Shown piece after piece: positions 17,853 to 26,869 of a stretch of DNA of 64,000 nucleotides. The notes under the pieces are model-generated. The model was not told the DNA's origin and ran no database searches. It worked only from the letters and a program-made list of their open reading frames with translations. The stretch spans positions 4,932,001-4,996,000 of the forward strand of contig NZ_CP036299.1 of assembly GCF_007752345.1 (NCBI RefSeq), given 5' to 3'. Position numbers and translations under genes: made by a program. Numbering within the stretch: the stretch's first letter is position 1; each line of letters opens with the position of its first letter. The stretch is from Planctopirus ephydatiae. Lineage in GTDB: Bacteria; Planctomycetota; Planctomycetia; Planctomycetales; Planctomycetaceae.

Positions 17853-18623
17853 TTAAAAATCGAGATCCACAATGCGGCCCATAATCAGCCGTACCCATTT
17901 CACATCGACTGTCTTCTGGCCGTCGATCGTTCTGGTGACCTGAATGCCGTAGATGTGTGGAATTCCAGGAATGAGTGGTGTCTCCGATTCCAGTCGCCAG
18001 TGATCCTGATACCAGCGTGGTTTCAATCCACGGGCATTGATATCTGCCGATTCAGGGACATTCCACAAATCGACAATGGCTGTGCGTGGATGTTTATCGT
18101 CGGGCACCAGTCGTGAACGTCTTTGATAGGTTGTTCCCAAAGTTCCCGGTGGTGGCGAAATTCCATCGCGATTGGTTGCTGGCGAGAGGATTCCCTGCCG
18201 AACTGTCAGACCTGCACCCGGCGGCACCTGTGGCTGCACTGGCAACATCTCGGTAGGGGCTGTCGCTTGAGGCTGAAAAACGCCAGTCGATCCCGGGACG
18301 GCTACGCCTGCCGGCGCCATGGCAGGTGGTGAGGCCATGCCGGGAGCCATCATCGACTGAGCGGGCATCGGTTGAGGAGGCATAGGTTGAGGGACTAAAG
18401 GCTGAGGGACGACAGGTCGCACCGCAGGAATCGGGTTGTACCCCGCATCCTGTGCAGGCACGTGCTCGACAATCACCAGTGTGACCACTGGAAGAGCTGC
18501 TGCCAGGCAGGCCCGCTGCCAGTTCAGAAAATGTTCGGTTCGAAAAGATAACAAGCCAGTTCCTCCGTCTTGAGAGGCGTTTTCAGGAAGCTCAGGCTTC
18601 CTGGTGAAGTCGATGCAGCTCAT
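17853..18623 (-). CDS. Proline-rich secreted hypothetical protein
   Basis: The 256-residue protein has a hydrophobic segment at about residues 35-55 that could be a signal peptide if translation starts downstream of 18623. A Pro/Met/Gln/Ala low-complexity stretch follows (residues ~62-140, with repeated PQPMP-type units), then a folded-looking C-terminal ~110 residues (TAIVDLWNVPESADINA, HIYGIQVTR). I do not recognise a family. It is monocistronic, with a terminator at 17600-17645. The low-complexity stretch suggests a cell-envelope or surface location. Confidence 0.65.
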   Translation of the reverse strand: MSCIDFTRKPELPENASQDGGTGLLSFRTEHFLNWQRACLAAALPVVTLVIVEHVPAQDAGYNPIPAVRPVVPQPLVPQPMPPQPMPAQSMMAPGMASPPAMAPAGVAVPGSTGVFQPQATAPTEMLPVQPQVPPGAGLTVRQGILSPATNRDGISPPPGTLGTTYQRRSRLVPDDKHPRTAIVDLWNVPESADINARGLKPRWYQDHWRLESETPLIPGIPHIYGIQVTRTIDGQKTVDVKWVRLIMGRIVDLDF

Positions 18624-18873
18624 GAAAAATCATGGCATTCAGGTGAAACCTACCACATGAGTTCCGGCTGGCCGATTTACGACATTCCCAAGAGACGATT
18701 TGTCGTTTCGAGTTCTCCGGAATGTCACGGGAAACCAGCCAGCGAAAGTTTTCCGCCTGAGAGGATTAAAGGGATCCTCGTCGAGCTTGGTTGCGAACGA
18801 CTTCTCTATGTGGCAGAGTAATTTTACGCTCGCAGCAATGTTCCCTTTTTGAAATGATTCATGCGGAGTTGTT

Positions 18874-20607
18874 GTGAAATCCTTACCGATCGTGGGCCGT
18901 TTCAAGACGTTTGCTGCCGTTTGCCTGGCCATCCTGGCTGTGAGTTGTTCTGGTTCACTTTTCGCCGATGATGCCATTGCTGATCGCTTTGCCGCCTCTT
19001 TCGAGCATGGGGCGGTCGCTGCTGATCATCCTCTGGCCAGTGAGGCCGGCGCTCAAATGCTGCGTCAGGGTGGCAATGCTGTCGATGCCGCTGTCGCGAC
19101 CTCCTTCGCTCTCTCGGTTGTGAGGCCTGCCAGTTGCGGTATTGGCGGCGGTGGATTTATGGTCATCTGGAAGGCCAAAGAGCAAAAGGTTTACGCCCTC
19201 GATTACCGCGAAATCGCACCGGCAGCCGCCACGCCAGAGATGTTTATCGAGGCCCCAATGAGCAGTCGCCGCGGTGCGAAAGCTGTTGCCATTCCGGGGA
19301 CAGTCGCCGGTCTTTGCCAGGCTCTCAAAGAACATGGCACGCTCGATCTGGCTACAGTTCTGGCACCTGCCATTCGCCTCGCACGCGAAGGCTATGCTAT
19401 CGACGAGCACGATCTTGCGATTCAGGCTGAAACTCTCAAGACGTTAGGTCAGCGCGACGAAGAGTATGCCGCTCTCTATCATCGCTATCTCAATGCCGGA
19501 AAAACATGGAAGCTCGGCGAGAAGTTCTACTCTTCTCAACTCCCCGCACTTGAAGCCATTGCCAAAGACGGCCCCCAGGCCTTTTATGAAGGCACCATTG
19601 CCCGTGAGATGGTCAGTTGGATGAAAGAGCATGGCGGGATCATCACGGCTCAAGATCTTGCCAATTACAAACCCCGGCCACGCACTCCTCTGCAGCTTGA
19701 TTGGCGTGGTGGCAAAGTCTACACCATGCCTCCTCCGTCCAGTGGCGGGATCTGCCTGCTGCAAGTCCTGCAGATTCTCGATGCCTATGGCGAAAAGCAC
19801 CCGGCACAATCACTCAAGGGACTGGGCCATAACACTCCTCAGGGTTTGCATCTACTGACCGAAGCGATGAAGCATGCCTATGCCGATCGCGCTGAGTTTT
19901 TGGGCGATACTGACTTTGTCCAAGTCCCTGTGGAAAAACTTCTCTCGCGTGAGCATGCCCGCGATCTCGCCAGCCGCATCGATCTGACAAAAACATTTCC
20001 CCCCGAAAATTACGGCAAGTTCGCCCCACTGAATGATGCCGGCACCAGCCATCTTTCGGTGATTGATCGCGAAGGCAACGCTGTCGCCTGTACTGAAACG
20101 ATCAACCTCACTTATGGCAGCTATGTGGTTCTTCCCGAATCAGGCATCATCCTGAATAACGAAATGGACGACTTCGCCGCTGTCCCCGGTAAGCCCAATG
20201 CCTTTGGTCTTCTTCAAAGTGCCAGCAATGAAGTTCAGCCCGGCAAGAAACCACTTTCGAGCATGACACCTACACTCTTTATCAAAGATGGACAGGTGCA
20301 AGTGGCTGTCGGAGCTTCCGGTGGGCCCAGGATTATCTCCTCGACCATCCAGGTTTTTCTCAACAGCACCGAACATCAACTCGATCCTGCTGCCGCCGTG
20401 GCCAGCCCAAGAATCCATCACCAGTGGATGCCCAACACGCTCGTCATCGAGACCAAGCTGGAAGATCTGGCCGAGGAACTCGCTGCCTTTGGCCACGAAA
20501 TTTCGCAGCGATCATCTCTCGCGATCACCCAACTCGTCACTCGCAAGAATGGTAAGCTGTGGGCCGTCAGCGATCCCAGAAAGCACGGCCAACCGGCCGG
20601 TCATTAA
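18874..20607 (+). CDS. ggt: Gamma-glutamyltransferase
   Basis: GGT cleaves gamma-glutamyl bonds of glutathione and transfers the glutamyl group in the periplasm. The 577-residue precursor has a signal peptide (AAVCLAILAVSCSGSLFADD), the large-subunit start FEHGAVAADHPLASEAG, the glycine-rich CGIGGGGFMVIW, and the autocleavage nucleophile Thr (T391) at the start of TSHLSVIDREGNAVACTETI. The small subunit has the oxyanion-hole segment KKPLSSMTPT. The start is a GTG at 18874. The gene is monocistronic and converges with the gene at 20690-21109. Confidence 0.95.
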   Translation: MKSLPIVGRFKTFAAVCLAILAVSCSGSLFADDAIADRFAASFEHGAVAADHPLASEAGAQMLRQGGNAVDAAVATSFALSVVRPASCGIGGGGFMVIWKAKEQKVYALDYREIAPAAATPEMFIEAPMSSRRGAKAVAIPGTVAGLCQALKEHGTLDLATVLAPAIRLAREGYAIDEHDLAIQAETLKTLGQRDEEYAALYHRYLNAGKTWKLGEKFYSSQLPALEAIAKDGPQAFYEGTIAREMVSWMKEHGGIITAQDLANYKPRPRTPLQLDWRGGKVYTMPPPSSGGICLLQVLQILDAYGEKHPAQSLKGLGHNTPQGLHLLTEAMKHAYADRAEFLGDTDFVQVPVEKLLSREHARDLASRIDLTKTFPPENYGKFAPLNDAGTSHLSVIDREGNAVACTETINLTYGSYVVLPESGIILNNEMDDFAAVPGKPNAFGLLQSASNEVQPGKKPLSSMTPTLFIKDGQVQVAVGASGGPRIISSTIQVFLNSTEHQLDPAAAVASPRIHHQWMPNTLVIETKLEDLAEELAAFGHEISQRSSLAITQLVTRKNGKLWAVSDPRKHGQPAGH

Positions 20608-20689
20608 ACCAGTTTGCGCTCAGTATGGGGTGGCAGCGTCATGCACACGGCGAGAGCGGCACATCAATCATCTCAATGAGACTTAAAGG

Positions 20690-21109
20690 CTACTGCTTCG
20701 AGAACTTACAGGTGAACGTGCAGGTCTTTTCCCCGATCACCCATTGAGCCTTACCAGTCTGGCCAGTGGTCATTGTTAATCTGGGGGCATGTAAAACATT
20801 GCCTTTGCTCTTCATCTGCAAACTGACTTGATGGGTGGCCTGGGGCTCGATTGTTCCTGTGGTGACAGCGATCTCGATGCTTTCGTTCTGATTCTCCATC
20901 AACAAATTCCCGGTACTCGCAGGTCTCATCAATATCTGCGGTGCGGCGAGAGTTTGCGTTTTTCCGTGAACGGTCTCTTCGAGCAGGCACTCGACCAGAA
21001 ATTTTGGCTGAGGCTCTTCGGCAGCCCTCGCCCAATTCTCATGAGTCATCACGATCAACAAAACGACAGCAGACAATGCCACACACGCCCAGGTCACCAT
21101 CCGCAACAT
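20690..21109 (-). CDS. Small exported hypothetical protein
   Basis: About 139 residues with an N-terminal hydrophobic signal (MLRMVTWACVALSAVVLLIV) and a beta-rich body (QPKFLVECLLEETVHGKT, HQVSLQMKSKG, TCTFTCKFSKQ). AAGGAG lies nine bases upstream of the ATG at 21109 and directly abuts the ATG at 21118, so I prefer 21109. The body recalls the short lipid- or secretin-associated exported proteins common in Planctomycetota, but I cannot name the family. It converges on ggt. Confidence 0.7.
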   Translation of the reverse strand: MLRMVTWACVALSAVVLLIVMTHENWARAAEEPQPKFLVECLLEETVHGKTQTLAAPQILMRPASTGNLLMENQNESIEIAVTTGTIEPQATHQVSLQMKSKGNVLHAPRLTMTTGQTGKAQWVIGEKTCTFTCKFSKQ

Positions 21110-21360
21110 GTCTGTCATCTCCTTCTGGCACAGCGAAGCCACCGAATTTCTGACTCGTTGATCGAGGCGCAAAGATCCCTTCCTTCCCAAATTCCGTCAA
21201 CATCAACTTCGGCTGAACCTCTCACGACATCAACCAACCACGAACAGCGATCAACCCACCAACAACGAACCGCGATCCACTGACATCCATCATCCTTCCA
21301 CGATACAATCCAACGACTCAGACTCAGCCTTCACCTCAATACACGGAAGCAGCGTTCGGC

Positions 21361-22140
21361 ATGGAAACGATTCAGGGACACCTCTACGACTTTCCCAAGT
21401 ACTACGACCTGATCTTCGGATCCGACTGGAAAGCCGAGTTCGACTTTCTTCAAGCCGCCTTCGAGCGCTATTCCAAAAAGACCGTCACCCGCCTGTACGA
21501 GCCAGCGTGCGGCACAGGCCGCCTGCTCATCAAGCTGGCTGAAGCCGGTTATGAAGTGGCCGGGAACGACCTCAATCCGCATGCCGTCAAATTCTGTAAC
21601 GACCGGTTTGTACGCAAGGGTTTCGAACCTGTGGCGACGGTAGGGGATATGGCGAATTTCAAGCTCCCCAAAAAGGTGGATGCCATGTTCAACATGATCA
21701 ACACCTTCCGTCACCTGCCCGATGAGGCGGCTGCAGAAAGTCACCTGCAATGTGTCGCGAATCATCTCGTCAAAGGAGGGCTTTACCTGCTGGGACTGCA
21801 CCTGACACCTCTCACGCCGCAGGTTTGTACTGAAGAATGCTGGTCGGCCACCAAGGGGAGCCTGACGGTTAACTCGCGGCTATGGTCGATTGATATCAAC
21901 CCGAAAACTCGCATTGAGCGGATCGGGATGAACTACGATGTCTATACACCGACGAAGCAGTTTCGCATCGAGGACGAAACCACCTTCCGTACGTATACAG
22001 CCCAGCAGATGGCCATGCTGCTGCTGCAGGTTCCGCAGTTAGAGCTGATTGCCGTCCACGATTTCCGCTATGACATCGACGGTGAAATCACGATCTCCGG
22101 CGACACCGAAGATGTCGTCTACGTCTTCCGGAAAAGGTAA
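21361..22140 (+). CDS. Class I SAM-dependent methyltransferase
   Basis: The 259-residue protein shows methyltransferase motif I (RLYEPACGTGRLLIKLAEAG, about residues 42-61), motif II with the acidic ribose ligand in VAGNDLN, and a motif IV-like segment (DAMFNMINTFRHL). The opening residues (HLYDFPKYYDLIFGSDW) match the small-molecule type of the Methyltransf_25 group. The substrate is unknown and no operon partner is evident. The repeat at 22166-22200 begins 26 bases after its stop. Confidence 0.9.
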   Translation: METIQGHLYDFPKYYDLIFGSDWKAEFDFLQAAFERYSKKTVTRLYEPACGTGRLLIKLAEAGYEVAGNDLNPHAVKFCNDRFVRKGFEPVATVGDMANFKLPKKVDAMFNMINTFRHLPDEAAAESHLQCVANHLVKGGLYLLGLHLTPLTPQVCTEECWSATKGSLTVNSRLWSIDINPKTRIERIGMNYDVYTPTKQFRIEDETTFRTYTAQQMAMLLLQVPQLELIAVHDFRYDIDGEITISGDTEDVVYVFRKR

Positions 22141-22165
22141 ATACTATTCTAGCATGAATATTATC

Positions 22166-22200
22166 TATGCAGGGTGGGTTAAGGCTCTGCGCAACCCACC
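22166..22200 (+). repeat. Dispersed hairpin repeat, copy 2 (GCAGGGTGGGTT)
   Basis: Second copy of the unit at 15479-15513, with arms GGTGGGTT (22173-22180) and AACCCACC (22193-22200), again directly after a plus-strand gene. Confidence 0.75.
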
Positions 22201-22223
22201 TGAGCTTCTCGGAATCACAACTT

Positions 22224-22652
22224 ATGGAGACCTTCGAGCAGATCTGGGAGTCTTCCCGTACCAATTCCTGGTCGTGGGGATACCCCACGGTCGTTATCAG
22301 TGGCGTGCTGTTGCTCATCGTGTCGTCATGCATTCGTTCGTCTGCCTGGCGACGAAGCCTGAAAGTGCTCACCGCAATTGTTTTGATGATACTGGCGACG
22401 GAGTTTGCAAGCCGCGAAATCTTTGAGAAGTGGCGGCTACGTCACGAGTGGGCGGTTGGTCACCGGGAACAGCTCACACCGGCTCAACAGGACGCGCTGA
22501 TTTCTGATGGGGCAAATCTGACCATTGGGCCTCTGGCTGCTGGTGTGCAGGCCGCGATCATTTTTCTAGTCCTTGGAGTCGTTCTTTACTTGATACGGTT
22601 CATCGCGTTATGGATGACTTCCAACGAGTCTGAGATCAGCGAGCCATGCTGA
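22224..22652 (+). CDS. Small membrane protein, unknown
   Basis: From the ATG at 22224 (METFEQIWESS) the protein has about 142 residues and three hydrophobic segments (roughly residues 20-37, 47-62 and 104-130). The longer frame from 22167 would begin inside the dispersed repeat, which argues for the later start. There is no recognisable family, and it is probably an inner-membrane protein. Confidence 0.6.
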   Translation: METFEQIWESSRTNSWSWGYPTVVISGVLLLIVSSCIRSSAWRRSLKVLTAIVLMILATEFASREIFEKWRLRHEWAVGHREQLTPAQQDALISDGANLTIGPLAAGVQAAIIFLVLGVVLYLIRFIALWMTSNESEISEPC

Positions 22653-22963
22653 TCCCGATTCTTTTCTTAAGCTCAAATCCATCAGATGCGATGTCGAGAA
22701 TTTCTTAAGATCTGAAATAAGATCGACTCACTGCCTGCATCAAATTCGTAGAATCCGTCGTCGAATTGTTCGTGGACTCTGTCTCGTCGATAGGGCTGCC
22801 AGGCACCCTCGAGTCACCCGAGAGAATCGCGTCAACCTCCTCTCAAGTTGCAGCATGAAAAACATTTTACGAGTGAATCCGATAAATTGGTCAAGACTTC
22901 ATCAAGCGCTGATAGCTTCTGGTCACGACAGTGAATCTATGATCTCGTATTGGGAGACATCAC
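22653..22963. other. Intergenic, nothing recognised
   Basis: About 310 bases without a coding frame or strong hairpin. It probably contains the promoter of the gene at 22964. Confidence 0.3.
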
Positions 22964-23695
22964 ATGTCCGGATGTGTCTGCTGTCCTGCCTGTGGATGGA
23001 GTGAAGAGCCTGGTGATGATGTTCGGTCTGGGCATTGCCCCATCTGCAACAGACCAACATTTCGCCGTGTTACACGCTGGGATGCTCTCCGCGAAGATCT
23101 CCTCAAGATCGCCGGTGTGGTCGTCGCCTTCAGTCTCTTCGCAAGTCTAGGCATCTGGTTGACTTACCCTTACAATATTGAAGGCAACAATGTGCATCTG
23201 GTGGTGCCCATCCGTCTGAATCGCACCCAAATTAATGACTCGCCACAAGGAACCACTGCCACATTCCTTCTTCGTAACAATTCCAAATACCAATTCAAGA
23301 AAATAGAGGTACAAATCGAACTGCATGGGCAACCGATTCAAGGAAGAGGATCACCGTCTTTAGGACGATTCACCAAAACGGTCATTGATCTTCCGCCCTT
23401 TGGCGAGTTTCAGTTCATCGTGAAACCAGAACCCGGGCGAGCCTCATTCCAGGCCAGGGATGTCTTTGGATGGACGGCTATCGTCAACTCTTTTGAACTG
23501 CCGCCAGGTTACTGGAACGGTCGTTTGGAACGAGCTTTGACAATTCGACTTGAAGGTGAGTTCGAAACTGATTCTGGTAATCAATTTCCTGTCCGCTTGA
23601 ATGGACAGCGTCTTACAGGAGAATCAATCCCCATGCCATTCAATCTTCCCTCAAGAGTCGCTCCGCGTCCCATCCGACCCATGGAACTCGATTAG
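22964..23695 (+). CDS. Zinc-ribbon membrane protein, unknown
   Basis: The 243-residue protein starts with a zinc-ribbon (CPACGW and CPICNR, residues 7-29), followed by one transmembrane helix (IAGVVVAFSLFASLGIWLTY, ~49-68) and a beta-rich domain (ATFLLRNNSKYQFKKIEVQI) resembling FxLYD/DUF-type extracytoplasmic domains. The topology is probably N-in with the C-terminal domain outside. No partner gene is adjacent in operon arrangement, and no function is assigned. Confidence 0.75.
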   Translation: MSGCVCCPACGWSEEPGDDVRSGHCPICNRPTFRRVTRWDALREDLLKIAGVVVAFSLFASLGIWLTYPYNIEGNNVHLVVPIRLNRTQINDSPQGTTATFLLRNNSKYQFKKIEVQIELHGQPIQGRGSPSLGRFTKTVIDLPPFGEFQFIVKPEPGRASFQARDVFGWTAIVNSFELPPGYWNGRLERALTIRLEGEFETDSGNQFPVRLNGQRLTGESIPMPFNLPSRVAPRPIRPMELD

Positions 23696-23778
23696 ATATC
23701 AACCGCAGCTGCATATGGAATTACATTTTGTCTGCTGCAAGAATCGACGGGGCTATCCCAGGCGACTGACCAATCACC

Positions 23779-24027
23779 TCACCTCTTCCGCATGCCATGC
23801 CGAAGCAGATCCCACAGCCCCGCATAGCGGAAGCTCGGATCGACATAATGCTCCAGAACATAAAAGCAGAAGTAATAGGTTCTGCACGACGCCCAGATGG
23901 TGATCAGCAGCAGGGCCAGTGACTGCCACGAAAACTGCGGTGCCAGCAGCAGACTTCCAGAGATGATTGCCAGCAAGGCAAACAATGCTCCTTTCATCTT
24001 GAGAAGTGCGGGAGATTTGATGTCCAT
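23779..24027 (-). CDS. Small membrane protein, unknown
   Basis: The 82-residue protein has two hydrophobic segments (GALFALLAIISGSLLLAPQF and ALLLITIWASCRTYYFCFY) and a short basic tail. It follows the gene at 24057-24521 by 29 bases on the same strand, so the two probably form an operon. I do not recognise it. Confidence 0.65.
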   Translation of the reverse strand: MDIKSPALLKMKGALFALLAIISGSLLLAPQFSWQSLALLLITIWASCRTYYFCFYVLEHYVDPSFRYAGLWDLLRHGMRKR

Positions 24028-24056
24028 GGCCGGTATCCTCTATTAGCGGCAGTACG

Positions 24057-24521
24057 TCATGCCTGTGGTACCAGGCGGAAAGTCTGCCACACGATGCTCC
24101 GATCTTCCTCACTTTCGATGTTCTCAATGACCTGTCGTGCAGTGGCATAGGAGTTACGGTAGTCCTCCATCTCGCCGGCCACATAAGCGGCGTGGGCGTG
24201 AATGGTGTGGACAAAGGCCATCTCCCAGTCGGGAGTCTCTGCCCGATTGACGAAAAAGTTCCGCATGGAATTTGCCAGCGATCGTGCGACGACTCCATGA
24301 CCAAGTACGGCATGCACTTCAGCCAGCAGCATCGTCGCCCGCTGCTGATTCAGTTCTGTACCAATCTGTGACCAGTGCCATGCCGATATGTGAGCGGCAG
24401 TCAGCATCTCCAGATCTTCTGCGAGAGATCGCTCTTGAGTCGTCAGTTCCCAGGCCCGGTTATTGGCCTCCACTGCGATACGTCGATGCCAAGTTTGCTG
24501 TGGAGCAATTGATTCCTCCAT
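24057..24521 (-). CDS. Conserved-looking helical protein, unknown
   Basis: The 154-residue protein is almost entirely helical with His/Trp-rich helices (HISAWHWSQIGT, HTIHAHAAYVAG) and no membrane segment, a pattern like a tetratricopeptide- or four-helix-type soluble protein. No catalytic motif could be named. It is the first gene of a two-gene unit with the membrane protein at 23779-24027, and it diverges from the L7/L12-domain gene. Confidence 0.65.
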   Translation of the reverse strand: MEESIAPQQTWHRRIAVEANNRAWELTTQERSLAEDLEMLTAAHISAWHWSQIGTELNQQRATMLLAEVHAVLGHGVVARSLANSMRNFFVNRAETPDWEMAFVHTIHAHAAYVAGEMEDYRNSYATARQVIENIESEEDRSIVWQTFRLVPQA

Positions 24522-24719
24522 ATTTTACCTTACGTCTGGCAGAGCAAAGATTCATTCAATGACTTCCGCCGATTGAATCTCAACGACTCGCCAGGTGCGA
24601 GATTTTTTTGTGTGAATAACGAAAATCCGAGAAACTCCCGATTCAAAGCATCCTGATTGCTGTAACCTTTACAGGTTCACCGCCACGTTCTCTAAAAACA
24701 GGAAAACCTTTTGGAAGCT

Positions 24720-25028
24720 ATGCCCATTGTCCTCATTGGTGGAGGAATCTTTGTCCTCGGCCTGCTGGCTGTGATGGCCCTGTTTCTTCTCAGGCTGCTG
24801 AGCACACCTGCGGAGAGAGACCCGGTCGATCAGCACGAACTCCAGCAAAGGCGTGACGAACGAAAGGCCCGCTTTCAAAAACTGCTGACAGATCTCCCCA
24901 CATCGACCAGAGACGAGATCATCGACCTCATTGGTCAACGCCAGAAGATCGCAGCGATCAAAGTTCTGCGCGATGCCACCGGCATGGGCCTCAGAGAGGC
25001 CAAAGAGGCCGTCGAGTTACTCGAATAG
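24720..25028 (+). CDS. Membrane-anchored L7/L12 C-terminal-domain protein
   Basis: About 102 residues: one N-terminal transmembrane helix (VLIGGGIFVLGLLAVMALFLL), a charged linker, and a C-terminal stretch (IAAIKVLRDATGMGLREAKE) that matches the helix-loop-helix of the ribosomal protein L7/L12 C-terminal domain. Proteins pairing such a domain with a membrane anchor are known in several bacteria but have no settled role; this one is not a ribosomal stalk subunit. An in-frame TTG at 24711 is an alternative start. Confidence 0.8.
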   Translation: MPIVLIGGGIFVLGLLAVMALFLLRLLSTPAERDPVDQHELQQRRDERKARFQKLLTDLPTSTRDEIIDLIGQRQKIAAIKVLRDATGMGLREAKEAVELLE

Positions 25029-25131
25029 GTGGCAAGACCCACACATCCCAGCACCACAAACATCAAACCGGATGGCATACATTTCCTGACGGGCAATGCA
25101 CACCTGCTGCAACAATTCACCGAAATCCGTC

Positions 25132-26862
25132 CTAACGGGTCAGCTTCAACATCAGCTTGCTGTTCGATTCGAGCTTAGGCAGCGGCAGGATTGTCTCCGA
25201 TTCCGACTGGGCCTTGAGCTTGAGTGGCAAGACAACGGTGAACACACTCCCTTTGCCAAACTCGCTCTGCAACCTGACTTCGCCACCCATTAAACGCGAG
25301 AGTTCGCGAACAATCGAAAGACCCAGCCCCGTCCCTTCATATTCGCGTGTCAGAAGATCTTTCTGACCAGGTGTTGATTGCCCCTGCCGGAACTTCTCAA
25401 AAACCCGTTCCTGCTCTTCGAGGGGAATGCCAATCCCTGTGTCTTCCACTGTCAATGCGAAATGGTCCAGGACTGGAGGCACTTCACCCGCTTCGACAGT
25501 CTCTGCCGATTCCTCTGGAGATCGCTCAGCCGGACAAAGATCGACCTTGACCCGCACCTTTCCACCATCCGGCGTAAACTTAATGGCATTCGACAGCAGG
25601 TTTCCGAGGATCTGCTGCAGTTTGCCTGCATCCTGCCATAACAAAGGGACTTCGGCTGAAACTTCGCTCGTCAACTCGAGATGCTTCTTTTCCGCCAGCG
25701 GCATTAACGAACCCACTTGCCGCTCGACCAGATCGTGAATGGAGAAGTCGCTCGGGTGCAGTTCCATACGGCCACTTTCAATCTTCGCGAGATCGAGCAC
25801 ATCGTTAATGAGATTGAGTAAGTTCTTACCAGCCGTCTGGATATTCGAGACATAGCGGCGTTGTTTATCCGGGAGTGTCGAGTTCGATAACAGAACTTCG
25901 CTGAAACCCAGAATCGAATTGAGCGGCGTTCTCAGTTCATGGCTCATCGTTGCCAGAAACTCGTTCTTGATCTTATTCAGTTCAAACAGTCGCAGGTTCA
26001 CCTGGGCAAGTTCATCGACTTTACCGTCGAGATCATGATTCACATGCTGCAACTCTTCCTGCACAGTCACCAGATGCCTGAGCATGCGGTTAAAGGCATG
26101 CGACAGTTCTTCAAACTCATCGCCCGTACGAATATCGGCCCGCATATCCAGACTTCCACGGGCAATGGCGTCGCTCACATCTTTTAAGTGCAGCACAGGC
26201 TTCACAATCACGTAGCGCACAATCGCGTAAGCAGCGAGCATCGCAAGAAATGCTGTCACAATGGCCGTTGTCAGCAGAATGGCATTGTTCCACGCCAGCG
26301 ATCGCTGGGTCTTCTCCAATGGGAACGAGATTTTCACCATCCCAATGAGATCGCCGGCGCGGAGCTTCGGATTTTTATTATGCTGCCGATGACAATCGAG
26401 ACAGGAATCAGTCGCATAGACACCGCCGTAGTAAATATATTGCTGCCTCGAACGATCTCGAATGACTTTAATTACTTCTGATTCACCGCCGCGAATCGCT
26501 TCGAGAGCGATATGCCCCTCACCATCCAATGGCCTGGCGGAAGGATTAGAGAGCTCTGCGTTTAATAGCGTCCAGCTATAGTCCTTGAGTTCTTCCGGTT
26601 TCAGTTCAGCTGCCATGCGCTCGACGTTATCGGTACCGATATTCCCGCTATCCGACCATTTCCAGTGCTTCTCCATGACGATCGGAGCCACGAGCAACCG
26701 GGCGGTGGTCTGATTCTGCCGGAACACGAGATCGGTGGTTTGCCTGGCATAAATATAGAAGCTGCCGGTAATCAATAGTAACAGACCGCTACCGAAGAGG
26801 AGTCGGCATTTGCGTTCGAGGCTGGTTTCTCCCAGCATGCGTTTAATCGAGCGATACGACAT
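25132..26862 (-). CDS. Sensor histidine kinase with DUF3365-type heme-motif sensor
   Basis: The 576-residue kinase has a first transmembrane helix (~21-39), a periplasmic domain of the DUF3365/Tll0287 type containing CLDCH (C154, C157, H158; a c-type heme motif), a second helix (~194-216), HAMP (~217-268), a short coiled coil, HisKA with H308 in FLATMSHELRTPLNS, and HATPase_c with N box (NLLSNAIKFTP), G1 (DTGIGIP) and G2 (GTGLGLSIV). It has no receiver domain, and no response regulator lies beside it. It begins 7 bases after the phosphatase gene at 26870-28792, so the two are an operon. A redox or gas signal is likely. Confidence 0.92.
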   Translation of the reverse strand: MSYRSIKRMLGETSLERKCRLLFGSGLLLLITGSFYIYARQTTDLVFRQNQTTARLLVAPIVMEKHWKWSDSGNIGTDNVERMAAELKPEELKDYSWTLLNAELSNPSARPLDGEGHIALEAIRGGESEVIKVIRDRSRQQYIYYGGVYATDSCLDCHRQHNKNPKLRAGDLIGMVKISFPLEKTQRSLAWNNAILLTTAIVTAFLAMLAAYAIVRYVIVKPVLHLKDVSDAIARGSLDMRADIRTGDEFEELSHAFNRMLRHLVTVQEELQHVNHDLDGKVDELAQVNLRLFELNKIKNEFLATMSHELRTPLNSILGFSEVLLSNSTLPDKQRRYVSNIQTAGKNLLNLINDVLDLAKIESGRMELHPSDFSIHDLVERQVGSLMPLAEKKHLELTSEVSAEVPLLWQDAGKLQQILGNLLSNAIKFTPDGGKVRVKVDLCPAERSPEESAETVEAGEVPPVLDHFALTVEDTGIGIPLEEQERVFEKFRQGQSTPGQKDLLTREYEGTGLGLSIVRELSRLMGGEVRLQSEFGKGSVFTVVLPLKLKAQSESETILPLPKLESNSKLMLKLTR

Positions 26863-26869
26863 GACAGCA

